Position numbers and translations under genes: made by a program. From CAYQDF01 sp964416175 (GTDB lineage Bacteria > Chloroflexota > Anaerolineae > Anaerolineales > UBA4823), in assembly GCA_964416175.1 (NCBI GenBank), contig CAYQDF010000103.1, positions 1 to 11,235 of the forward strand: a stretch of 11,235 nucleotides of DNA, given 5' to 3'. The notes under the pieces are model-generated. The model was given only the letters and a program-made list of their open reading frames with translations, did not search any database and was not told the origin of the DNA. Shown here piece by piece: positions 1-6,921 of the stretch (its first letter is position 1; each line of letters opens with the position of its first letter).

Positions 1-609
1 CATGTAGACCTTGTAGCGCGGGGAATACATCCAGCCCCTGTCGTTGCCACTCGAGGGGATCTTTTCGACCGGTTGAGGATGAATGAAGAGGATTATGACC
101 GTAGACACGATAAAGATCAAGCCGGCGATGACATAGGTCTGCCGGATCCCCAGCTGGTCCCCTATTCTCCCGCCCAGCCAGGGTCCAATCACGGCCCCCA
201 GGTTGAATCCCGCCGACATCAGCGTGATCGCCCGACCGACCGAGAGCCTGCCCCGCGCCGCGGCCACGTAGCTCTGCAAAGGCGACATCACGAATAAGGT
301 GATCCCGTAGAGCAGCAGGCCAGCCACGAATACGGCCAGCGTCCCGGCAAGGGCCATCGTCCAGGTTGCCAGCATCCCAAGCACCCAGGCTGCCACCAGC
401 AGCGGTTTGCGCCCCACCCGGTCTGCCAGGTAGCCAGCCGGGATGTGGGAGACGGTCATCGCCAGGCCAAAGCCGCCGAGGATGCTCCCGATCGCGATGG
501 GGTCAGCGCCCAGCTGCTCCAGGTAGATGGGCTGGAAGTACAGGAACATCCCCTCTCCCAGCCCCCAGGCAAACATCGAAATGGCAATCAGCAGCAGATC
601 ACGTTTCAT
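1..609 (-). CDS. MFS transporter, C-terminal part cut by window edge
   Basis: This is the N-terminal 203 residues of a major facilitator superfamily membrane transporter, about half of a usual 400-residue protein; the rest lies beyond position 1. I translated it from the ATG at 609-607 and the frame stays open to the edge. It has about six hydrophobic segments. Residues 59-68 (GYLADRVGRK) are the MFS motif A between TM2 and TM3. Residues 134-147 (GFNLGAVIGPWLGG) match the GxxxGxxxGPxxGG pattern of motif C in TM5, which is known from proton-coupled antiporters, so export is more likely than import. The substrate cannot be told. The start lies 5 bp after the stop of the sulfatase-fold gene, with no good Shine-Dalgarno site, so co-transcription and translational coupling are likely. 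Family call is firm; function is open. Confidence 0.9.
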   Translation of the reverse strand, partial: MKRDLLLIAISMFAWGLGEGMFLYFQPIYLEQLGADPIAIGSILGGFGLAMTVSHIPAGYLADRVGRKPLLVAAWVLGMLATWTMALAGTLAVFVAGLLLYGITLFVMSPLQSYVAAARGRLSVGRAITLMSAGFNLGAVIGPWLGGRIGDQLGIRQTYVIAGLIFIVSTVIILFIHPQPVEKIPSSGNDRGWMYSPRYKVYM

Positions 610-614
610 GACAA

Positions 615-2144
615 TCAGAGATACGGCTCATTTACTTGTGCAAGTTTCTCTTCCAGTTCGGAGAGCAACTCTTCGGTCTGAACTTTCTCTTTCGTGGATA
701 GTTCATTCAATTCCTCGGGGTCCGCTTCGACGTTATACAGATCGATCCTTTCGTCCGCTTCTCCCAGCCTGCCGTACCCAAAGTAACGTGTCAGTTTATA
801 GGACCCCTTAAGATACATGAGAGAGGCGTGAGTGAGAGCGGCCTCGGGGTGGTTGTCCCGGGCGACCTGTGCGTACAGCTTTCGTCCCGGGTCCGGGCTC
901 CTCCGCCCAAACGGCGGGAGCACTTCCCCCTCGATCCAGTCCGGGATGGCCTCCCCGGTTGCCTCGAGCAAGGTCGGCAGGACGTCGATCGCGCTCGTCG
1001 GGGTGTAAACGTCCACTCTCTCATCCCGCCCAGGTTCAAAGATCAGCAGGGGGATCCGAATGACCGGCTGGTAGAGGGCGTGTGTCAGGTGGCCGCTGAT
1101 CCCGCGCTCAAACATTTCGCCGTGGTCAGAGGTAAACACGACCCACGTGTCCTCCAGCAACCCGCTTGCTTCCAGATGATCGAACAATCTGCCGAACTCC
1201 CTGTCGGCGTACAGGATAAATTCGTCGTACCAGGTGCGCCACTCGAACAGTCTTTCCTGGCTCTTGCCCTGGTTGAAGGCAGCATCGATAGGTTTCTCCG
1301 GAGGCCGCCAGCCATCTCCCTTGAACCTCTCGTAGAAATCCCGGTGAGTCTTGTAGGGGAAATGCGGCGGGAGAAAATGGAAATACCCCAGGAAAGGTCT
1401 CGGGAGTTCTCTTAGGCGGCTGCTGACCCAGTCGGTCGCCTGCTCGAGCAGGAAATAATTGTCGGTGCTGATGTGGGGGATACCACGGGGGTAGTATGGC
1501 TTGAGGCCGGCAATGCGGCGTTCGCGTAACTGCTCGTACAGGTGAGCCAGGAGCAGGGAATAGCTGTACCCCTCCTCTTGCCTTTTGATCGTCCTTGCCC
1601 AGCTCACGGTGGCGATATCCTCATCGTTCGTAAACAGCGCCTGGAGGATCCCATCGCTCGCCAGGAAAAGCCTCGCTTGAGGGATGTACTCGTCCAGGTC
1701 TTCCTTGAATTGGTTTAACAGAGTGTTTACCAGGGGATTGTGAGAATAGGCGATCCGGTAGTGACCCGGGAACGCGTGAAAGATGCTTTTCGTCACGAAA
1801 GATTCAGAGACCTTTCCATCGTGGACGAAAGCCCGGTGTGTCCAGGGCAGGGCGCCCGTGAGGAGGGAAGCCGTCCCCGGCGTCGTGAAGTTTCCCCCGG
1901 CGTAATGGTTGTGATACACGATCGCCCGCGCTGCCAGCCTGGCGAGGTTGGGCGTGGTCTCCCGTCGGTATCCGTGCAGCGACACATTATACGCCGAGAG
2001 CGCGTCGTACACAACCACAAGGATGTTCTGCTTGCGGGTCTGCGGGCCTGCAGCGGACGGGATCCCCTTCGAATGGATCGCATAACCAAGCGACAGCAGC
2101 CCGGCCAGCTTCAGGAATTCACGCCGATCGAGGTTCGATTCCAT
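615..2144 (-). CDS. Sulfatase/alkaline-phosphatase-fold hydrolase or transferase, Tat-exported
   Basis: Exported enzyme of the sulfatase/alkaline-phosphatase superfamily, 509 residues from the ATG at 2144. I chose this start because it puts a twin-arginine signal at the N-terminus (DRREFLKLAG, residues 6-15, then a hydrophobic stretch) and avoids overlap with the gene before it. An ATG at 2165 and a TTG at 2180 are in frame, and none of the starts has a good ribosome site. The fold markers are D47 (VVVYDAL, first metal ligand), the HGYRRETTPNLARLA segment, TTPGTASLLTG at residues 87-97 at the nucleophile site, and FTSDHGEMF with D340 and H341 as metal ligands, followed by H352. True sulfatases carry C/S-x-P-S-R at the nucleophile site; here it reads T-T-P-G-T, so formylglycine cannot form. 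Phosphodiesterase or phosphotransferase activity fits better than sulfatase, by inference. Substrate unknown. Confidence 0.85.
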   Translation of the reverse strand: MESNLDRREFLKLAGLLSLGYAIHSKGIPSAAGPQTRKQNILVVVYDALSAYNVSLHGYRRETTPNLARLAARAIVYHNHYAGGNFTTPGTASLLTGALPWTHRAFVHDGKVSESFVTKSIFHAFPGHYRIAYSHNPLVNTLLNQFKEDLDEYIPQARLFLASDGILQALFTNDEDIATVSWARTIKRQEEGYSYSLLLAHLYEQLRERRIAGLKPYYPRGIPHISTDNYFLLEQATDWVSSRLRELPRPFLGYFHFLPPHFPYKTHRDFYERFKGDGWRPPEKPIDAAFNQGKSQERLFEWRTWYDEFILYADREFGRLFDHLEASGLLEDTWVVFTSDHGEMFERGISGHLTHALYQPVIRIPLLIFEPGRDERVDVYTPTSAIDVLPTLLEATGEAIPDWIEGEVLPPFGRRSPDPGRKLYAQVARDNHPEAALTHASLMYLKGSYKLTRYFGYGRLGEADERIDLYNVEADPEELNELSTKEKVQTEELLSELEEKLAQVNEPYL

Positions 2145-2154
2145 AACTGCAGCT

Positions 2155-2754
2155 TCACGAGACATTACGGACCACGACAACGACCAACGCTGTCAGATCG
2201 AGGAGGAGATAGAATGCAGACATCAGCGCCAGCCGTTCGGTGAGCGCTACGATCAAATGGAGGATTTTTTCCGAACGCAGGATGAACCAGCTCGGCACCA
2301 GGACAGTTGGGAAGACCAGAGCCAGAGTGCCCGCGTAGAGGTATCTCACCGGATGCCCTGACTGCATCAGGATGCGGGCCAGCTCCCCTGGTAAAGTAAA
2401 ATCCAGGAGAAATGTGAGCTGTCCCAGCGCGGCCCACATAAAAACGCTCAGCGCCAGGAAGGACAGCAGTGCGAGGCGCCTGTCTTCCTCCCACTTCGAC
2501 GAGATAGGCAATCCGAGCAGCACTGCGGCAGCAAATATGACCAGGCTCTCGAGGCAGGCAAAGATCAGCCCGTAAGACACGAGACCGATGGCATCCCAGG
2601 CATTCGAACGCGCCGCCACCCACGAAAGATCGCGGAATGCCAGGATCAACGTCCAGGTATGGGGAGCGAAAGCCACAGTCAGGAATAGCGACCGCAATCC
2701 CCGGCTGGAATAACGATTCAGGAAGAAATCCTTGAGTTCAGCGAGCCGCTTCAC
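2155..2754 (-). CDS. Polytopic membrane protein of unknown function
   Basis: I do not recognise this 199-residue protein. It starts with GTG at 2754-2752, which overlaps the TGA of the small gene before it by 4 bp (GTGA), so it is probably translated by coupling; there is no clear Shine-Dalgarno site. About five hydrophobic segments can be seen, roughly residues 22-42, 54-82, 93-118, 138-158 and 164-196, with short charged loops such as SSKWEEDRR (around residue 85) and RSEK. No catalytic motif is visible. It ends 10 bp before the preferred start of the sulfatase-fold gene. Its place between a one-TM protein and the exported enzyme suggests a membrane partner, a lipid-linked substrate handler or an assembly factor, which is inference from position alone. 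Confidence 0.8.
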   Translation of the reverse strand: MKRLAELKDFFLNRYSSRGLRSLFLTVAFAPHTWTLILAFRDLSWVAARSNAWDAIGLVSYGLIFACLESLVIFAAAVLLGLPISSKWEEDRRLALLSFLALSVFMWAALGQLTFLLDFTLPGELARILMQSGHPVRYLYAGTLALVFPTVLVPSWFILRSEKILHLIVALTERLALMSAFYLLLDLTALVVVVVRNVS

Positions 2755-2933
2755 GGATCAGGCGTCGAATCAGAGGGAGTCCTCCCCGCGCGTTTTTCCC
2801 GGAGGGACCGTCGGAGCCGGGCGATGCCCATCTTGATCCTGCCGTAAAATAAAAAAACCGCCCCGGTGAAAGCTCCAAGGATGACGAGCAGCACCTGGAA
2901 CAGCAAACCGCCAGAATTCGGATCGATGTACAT
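2751..2933 (-). CDS. Small single-TM protein (MYIDPNSGG type)
   Basis: A 60-residue protein that begins MYIDPNSGGLLFQ, has one membrane segment (about residues 9-30) and ends in a basic tail rich in Arg and Lys (residues 31-47). The frame is open from an ATG at 2972, but the ATG at 2933 is preferred: it has an AGGGA Shine-Dalgarno site about 8 nt upstream (CCAGGGAAATTGATT before ATG), and the MYIDP start resembles small proteins that, from memory, often sit near sulfatase- or phosphatase-fold envelope genes. It is the first gene of a four-gene minus-strand unit, and its TGA overlaps the next start by 4 bp. The tail would face the cytoplasm by the positive-inside rule. Function unknown; it may anchor or regulate the downstream membrane protein or enzyme. 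Confidence 0.75.
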   Translation of the reverse strand: MYIDPNSGGLLFQVLLVILGAFTGAVFLFYGRIKMGIARLRRSLREKRAGRTPSDSTPDP

Positions 2934-2980
2934 AATCAATTTCCCTGGACAAAAAGGCTTGGCTGCAATCACGCGAGCAG

Positions 2981-2989
2981 ATTATATCA
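2981..2989 (-). promoter_or_regulatory. Extended -10 promoter candidate for the four-gene unit
   Basis: On the minus strand the sequence reads TGATATAAT, a perfect extended -10 (TGnTATAAT). Its TGA is also the stop codon of the M24 peptidase gene. No good -35 hexamer lies 16-18 nt upstream, which extended -10 promoters can tolerate. It would give a leader of about 40 nt before the small gene at 2933 and let the four-gene unit be transcribed apart from the peptidase. Confidence 0.45.
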
Positions 2990-4114
2990 AATGTGGAGCA
3001 GCGTCCGGTCCAGTGCGCTCAAGGTTTCCACGCCTTCATCGGTGACGACCACGTTGTCTTCCACCCGCACCCCGCCGCGCCCCGGCAGGTAGATCCCAGG
3101 CTCGATCGTGAAAGTCATCCCAGGCTCGAGGATCATGGGATTGCCAGCAAAAATGTAAGGCTCTTCGTGCACCTCCAGCCCCAGGCCATGCCCGGTGCGG
3201 TGGATGAAATATCCCCCATACCCTGCATGTTCGATCACCTGGCGCGCGGCCCGGTCGACAGCGGAAGCAGACGCGCCCGGCCTGACCGCTGCCCGGCCAG
3301 CTTCGTTCGCCTGCGACACGACCACGGCGATCTTCTCCAGCTCCGGGTCTGCCTGGCCGATCACGAAGGTGCGGGTCAGGTCAGAAAAATAGCCTCCATA
3401 ATTTGCTCCCCAATCCAGAATGAGAAGGTCCCCTTCCGTCAGGGGCCGGTCCGACGGTGAAGCGTGCGGGTTGGCGCTGTCCGGTCCGGAAGCCACGATC
3501 GGCTGGAAGGGGAGCTCTGGGTCGCATCCATGCTGGAGGAGCTGCGCGGTGATCTCCCGGGCGAGTTCGCGCGCGCTCATCCCGCTCCGGACCAGGGGCA
3601 GGGTGTCGAGCAGCGATCGCTCCGCGATGGTCACCGCCCGGCGCATGGCGGTGATCTCCCCGGGGTCCTTGCGCATCCGCAGCCCTGCGATCAAACTCTC
3701 GGCGGACTGGAATTCAGCCCCCGGAGCAGCTGACTCGAGGTAGCGCAACTCGAGCAGTCGCAGGCGCCGCGGCTCCACTCCAAGCCGGACGCCGGAGATC
3801 CGTGCCGCTTCAGCGGCGTCCCTGAACGCGCGTTCCCAGCCCGCCGGATCGTCTCCGTAAGGATACGAACGCACGGGATACGGCAGCCCTGCCAGCTTCC
3901 CACCTTCCAGCTCCGGCAGGACCATCGTCACTGGTCCCTGCGCAGTGAAGATCCCGACCACGGGCCGCTCACTCAGGTGGAAATGCAGGCCGGTCAGGTA
4001 GAACAGCGTGGGACCGGCGTTGATCGCCACTGCCGCGAACCCGGCCGCCTCCATGGCTGCGGCCAGCCTGCTTTGGCGCCGGATGTAAATGCCATCGTAT
4101 ACAGAGTCCGACAT
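2987..4114 (-). CDS. M24-family metallopeptidase (Xaa-Pro dipeptidase/aminopeptidase type)
   Basis: A cytosolic metallopeptidase of 375 residues with the pita-bread fold, probably cleaving Xaa-Pro bonds in short peptides. An N-terminal creatinase-like domain (about residues 10-140) precedes the catalytic domain (about 150-370). All five expected metal ligands are present: D234 (LILDWG), D245 (FSDLTR), H309 (RTGHGLG), E338 (FTIEPG) and E352 (VRVEDN). H217 (NPHASP) and H316 (EVHEEP) are at the usual accessory positions. Length is normal for the family. The ATG at 4114 is well supported by TAAGGAGG four bases upstream. It is divergent from the peptide ABC importer, which suggests a job in breaking down imported peptides. 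It ends 53 bp before the small membrane protein gene and may be partly co-transcribed with it. Which peptidase subtype (PepQ, PepP or another M24B) cannot be settled by eye. Confidence 0.92.
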   Translation of the reverse strand: MSDSVYDGIYIRRQSRLAAAMEAAGFAAVAINAGPTLFYLTGLHFHLSERPVVGIFTAQGPVTMVLPELEGGKLAGLPYPVRSYPYGDDPAGWERAFRDAAEAARISGVRLGVEPRRLRLLELRYLESAAPGAEFQSAESLIAGLRMRKDPGEITAMRRAVTIAERSLLDTLPLVRSGMSARELAREITAQLLQHGCDPELPFQPIVASGPDSANPHASPSDRPLTEGDLLILDWGANYGGYFSDLTRTFVIGQADPELEKIAVVVSQANEAGRAAVRPGASASAVDRAARQVIEHAGYGGYFIHRTGHGLGLEVHEEPYIFAGNPMILEPGMTFTIEPGIYLPGRGGVRVEDNVVVTDEGVETLSALDRTLLHI

Positions 4115-4175
4115 CTTGCCTCCTTAATGTTAAGCAGCGTTCCCAGTGAGGGGGGTATTCCAGGCGAACGCCTCG

Positions 4176-4181
4176 ATTATA
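4176..4181 (-). promoter_or_regulatory. Candidate -10 box for the M24 peptidase gene
   Basis: The minus strand reads TATAAT here, 62 bp before the peptidase ATG, a usual distance. The -35 region is weak: the best match, TTACGC at about 4206-4201, would need a 19-nt spacer. It is a plausible promoter element, not a certain one. Confidence 0.35.
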
Positions 4182-4270
4182 GCCTGAGGCAATCGCCGGT
4201 GCGTAAAATTCCTCGAGGAATGGCGCGCGGCTGGTCACGGCTGCCGGCCAGCTCCGCAGTCATTATTAGG

Positions 4271-4276
4271 TATAAT
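4271..4276 (+). promoter_or_regulatory. Candidate -10 box for the peptide ABC importer operon
   Basis: A perfect TATAAT lies in a local AT-rich patch upstream of the binding-protein gene and would give a leader of about 155-160 nt. No TTGACA-like -35 lies at the right spacing, so an activator or another sigma factor may be needed, or the true promoter is elsewhere in the gap. Confidence 0.35.
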
Positions 4277-4318
4277 TTGATTGATTAAGTTCGAATTGCC
4301 ACGATCCCCGCAAGCGGA

Positions 4319-4334
4319 GATATTTCCAGATATC
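4319..4334. repeat. GATAT-N6-ATATC dyad in importer leader
   Basis: A 16-bp perfect-arm inverted repeat, GATAT, six bases (TTCCAG), ATATC, lies about 43 bp downstream of the candidate -10 and 106 bp before the binding-protein start. The dyad has the size of an operator for a dimeric regulator. With 5-bp arms it could also be chance. Confidence 0.3.
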
Positions 4335-4440
4335 AATTGCTGATGCGTACTCCCGGGGCATAGCGGCAGGAACAAGTAAGACTTGCGCTTCCCAGGACGT
4401 CAATCTGAAAATCAGAAATCAAGCAGGAGGAAACACCCAG

Positions 4441-6021
4441 ATGGAGACATTTCCCCTAAGAACATCCCTGAAGCGCAGATCAGGGATCTTTGCTTTGCTC
4501 GCCGGTCTGGCGTTTCTGCTGCAGGCTTGCGGTGGAAGCGCCCCGGAAGCCACCCAACCCGGCGAGGAGGTCGCAGTCCCGGCAGGCGGACCATCAGGGC
4601 TGCTGCGCATCGCCGTGCAGCCGATCGTGAATATCGATCCGGCCTTCATCGCATCCGATCCGGAGGTGCTCGTCGCCAGCAACGTGTACGATTACCTGAT
4701 CGATGTCACGCCGCAGAACACCCTTGAACCCCGCCTGGCTCGGGGGTGGACGGTGAGCGAGGACGGCCTTATATACAAGATCACCCTCGTCGAAAACGCC
4801 AGTTTCCACGACGGCACCCCATTGACCGCCGAAGACGTGGTCTGGACTTTCGACCGACTCCGTGAACCGGGTTCCGGGCTTCCAACGGAGAATCTGTACA
4901 GCAACGTGGCCAGCATCGAGGCGACTGGCGACTTCGAAGTCACTTTCACCTTGACCGAGCCAAACCCCTTCTTTCCCTATGATCTAAGCGACAACCACGC
5001 CCTGATCCTGCGCGCCGGGACCGAGGATGCAGACATTTTCTCGAACGGCAGCGGCCCCTTCCGGGTCGTGGCGTACGAACCTGAGAGCCGGATGGAACTG
5101 GAGGCCAATCCCGACTACTTCCAGGGAGGCAAGCCCCGGCTGGCGAACCTCGAATTTATCTTCTTTCCCGATCAGAACGCCCAGGTGGAAGCGCTGCGCA
5201 GCGGGCAGGTTGACCTGGTCATGTTCCTCTCGACGGACCTGTTCAACAGCCTGAAGGAAGAGCCCGACCTGGTCCCGCTCGAGGTGGCGACCAACGGCTT
5301 CGACCTGGTTCGCCTGCGGTCCGACCGCGCCCCCGGTAACGATCCGCGCGTTACCCAGGCGCTGCGCCTCGCCACGGATCGAGAAGCCATCTACCAGCTC
5401 GTCCTCCAGGGTTATGGGGCCATAGGCCGCGATTCCCCCATCGGTCCAATGTATACCCAATATTATTCGGAGGAGACGCCCCTCCCGGCAAGGGACCCTG
5501 ACGCTGCCCGCCAGCTGTTGATCGATGCTGGTTATCCCGATGGGCTGGACCTGGTCCTTCACACCCCGGACACCGGAAACCGCCCCAATCTGGCGGTCGT
5601 CCTCAAGGAGCAGTGGGCCGAGATCGGCGTTGACGTCGAAGTCGTGGTCGAGCCGGAGAGCGTCTACTATGCCGATGAAGGGTGGCTTGAAGTGGATCTC
5701 GGGATCACCGGCTGGGGCTCGCGCCCTTATCCTCAATTCTATCTCGACACCATGCTGGTGTGCGGCGCCATCTGGAACGAGTCCCATTTCTGCGATGAGG
5801 AATTCGACGAATTGGCCGAGCTGGCCGGGACAACATTGAACGAAGAGGAGCGCGTGGATGCATACCGGCAGATCCAGACTTTGCTCATCGAGCGTGGCCC
5901 GGTTATCATCCCCTATTTCTTCGCCCAGCTCGGCGCAATCAGGGGCGACTTCCAGGGTTTCGAAATGAAACCCTTCCCGGGACGTTCCGACCTGGCCGTC
6001 GTGGGCAAAACCGGCCCGTAA
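4441..6021 (+). CDS. Peptide-type ABC transporter substrate-binding lipoprotein (SBP family 5)
   Basis: The extracytoplasmic substrate-binding protein of a Dpp/Opp-type importer, 526 residues. The N-terminus is a lipoprotein signal: basic residues (LKRR), a hydrophobic stretch, and a lipobox LQAC with C30 as the predicted lipidated cysteine, followed by a Gly/Ala/Pro/Glu-rich linker to about residue 52. The mature part shows the family 5 signature around residues 98-142 (LARGWTVSEDG, FHDGTPLTAEDVVWTFDRL). Length is normal. AGGAGG lies 10 nt before the ATG. Two cysteines near the C-terminus (CGAIWNESHFC) may form a disulfide. It is the first gene of the importer operon; the next gene starts 2 bp after its stop. 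Peptides are the likely cargo given the fused Opp/Dpp-type ATPase and the nearby M24 peptidase, but this family also carries sugars, nickel and other solutes, so cargo is inferred. Confidence 0.93.
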   Translation: METFPLRTSLKRRSGIFALLAGLAFLLQACGGSAPEATQPGEEVAVPAGGPSGLLRIAVQPIVNIDPAFIASDPEVLVASNVYDYLIDVTPQNTLEPRLARGWTVSEDGLIYKITLVENASFHDGTPLTAEDVVWTFDRLREPGSGLPTENLYSNVASIEATGDFEVTFTLTEPNPFFPYDLSDNHALILRAGTEDADIFSNGSGPFRVVAYEPESRMELEANPDYFQGGKPRLANLEFIFFPDQNAQVEALRSGQVDLVMFLSTDLFNSLKEEPDLVPLEVATNGFDLVRLRSDRAPGNDPRVTQALRLATDREAIYQLVLQGYGAIGRDSPIGPMYTQYYSEETPLPARDPDAARQLLIDAGYPDGLDLVLHTPDTGNRPNLAVVLKEQWAEIGVDVEVVVEPESVYYADEGWLEVDLGITGWGSRPYPQFYLDTMLVCGAIWNESHFCDEEFDELAELAGTTLNEEERVDAYRQIQTLLIERGPVIIPYFFAQLGAIRGDFQGFEMKPFPGRSDLAVVGKTGP

Positions 6022-6023
6022 TC

Positions 6024-6911
6024 GTGCAGGGTTTCACACACCAAAGAGCTCAACTCTCGGCGAGGGCATTGCGCTGGGGTGTGAGCGTTGCGCGTTCCTT
6101 TCGGCGTCTTTACCAGGATCCCCTCACGGCGGCTGGCGCTTTCATCACGTTTTCGTTCTTGTTGATCGCCATCCTGGGGCCAGCCCTGGCTCCCTACGGG
6201 GCCAACGAGATCATCGCTTCCAATGCGCGGCAGCCGCCGTCCGCCGCCCACTGGTTCGGCACGGATAACCTGGGGCGTGACATCTTCAGTCGCGTCGTCC
6301 TCGGCGCACGGCAGATCCTCCTGCTCTCCGGGTTTGGCACTTTGTTGGCAGTGGTCAGCGGCACTATCGTCGGGCTACTTTCTGGTTACCGCGGCGGCTG
6401 GCTTGACGAAGCCATCATGCGGACGTTCGACAGCCTGCTGGCGATGCCCGCACTGCTCCTGGCGCTGCTCCTCCTGGGGACCGTGGGGCAGTCGCGGAAC
6501 AGCATCCTGGCCGTGATCGTCGTCGTATACACGCCGATCGTCGCCCGCGTCGTACGCAGCGTCGTTCTTTCCGTCAAGGCGAAGGGGTTCGTGGATGCCG
6601 CTCGTTTGCAAGGCGAGACTCAAGCCTGGATCCTGTTCCGAGAGATCCTGCCTTCAACCCTTCCAGCCCTGGCGGTGGAAGGGGCCCTGCGCTTCTCTTA
6701 CGCCATCTTCCTGGTAGCCTCCCTGGGATTCCTGGGCGTCGGCGTCCAGCCGCCCAGCCCCAACTGGGGATTGATGGTCAAAGAAGCCAGATCCTTCGCC
6801 GCCCAGATCCCCTGGGCGATGTACTTTCCCGCTGGCGCGATTTCCATCGTCGTGATCGGGGTGAACCTGGCGGCGGATGGCCTCAAGCGCCTTCTCCAGG
6901 GGGAACTCTAA
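6024..6911 (+). CDS. ABC transporter permease, DppC/OppC type
   Basis: One of the two membrane subunits of the peptide importer, 295 residues with about six membrane segments. It starts with GTG two bases after the stop of the binding-protein gene; no separate Shine-Dalgarno site is evident, so coupling is likely. Residues 77-96 (HWFGTDNLGRDIFSRVVLGA) are the well-conserved segment of OppC/DppC proteins after TM1. The cytoplasmic EAA-type loop that docks onto the ATPase is at about residues 190-210 (VDAARLQGETQ, then FREILP). The C-terminus (about 240-256, PPSPNWGLM) is also typical. The long N-terminal cytoplasmic stretch before TM1 (residues 1-35) is normal for DppC. In most operons DppB comes before DppC; here DppB is the last gene. 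Confidence 0.93.
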   Translation: MQGFTHQRAQLSARALRWGVSVARSFRRLYQDPLTAAGAFITFSFLLIAILGPALAPYGANEIIASNARQPPSAAHWFGTDNLGRDIFSRVVLGARQILLLSGFGTLLAVVSGTIVGLLSGYRGGWLDEAIMRTFDSLLAMPALLLALLLLGTVGQSRNSILAVIVVVYTPIVARVVRSVVLSVKAKGFVDAARLQGETQAWILFREILPSTLPALAVEGALRFSYAIFLVASLGFLGVGVQPPSPNWGLMVKEARSFAAQIPWAMYFPAGAISIVVIGVNLAADGLKRLLQGEL

Positions 6912-6921
6912 AGCAAATTCT

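Larger units (their letters stand above)
4115..4440. other. Divergent intergenic region, 326 bp
   Basis: This gap separates the divergent peptidase and importer genes. I see no gene in it. It holds perfect TATAAT hexamers on both strands, a GATAT-N6-ATATC dyad, an imperfect GC-rich inverted repeat at about 4230-4252 (GCTGGTC with GGCCAGC) and the two ribosome binding sites at its ends. Local AT content rises between about 4255 and 4300, as expected of a promoter region. Confidence 0.6.

Noticed and set aside
4230..4252. GC-rich inverted repeat (GCTGGTC with GGCCAGC) as a terminator
   Set aside because: No T-run follows on either strand and it lies between divergent genes, where no terminator is needed. 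At most it is a weak operator candidate.
4984..5787. 267-codon antisense frame inside the binding-protein gene
   Set aside because: It mirrors the codon positions of a clear SBP family 5 gene and shows no recognisable domain. Antisense open frames of this length are expected at this GC content.
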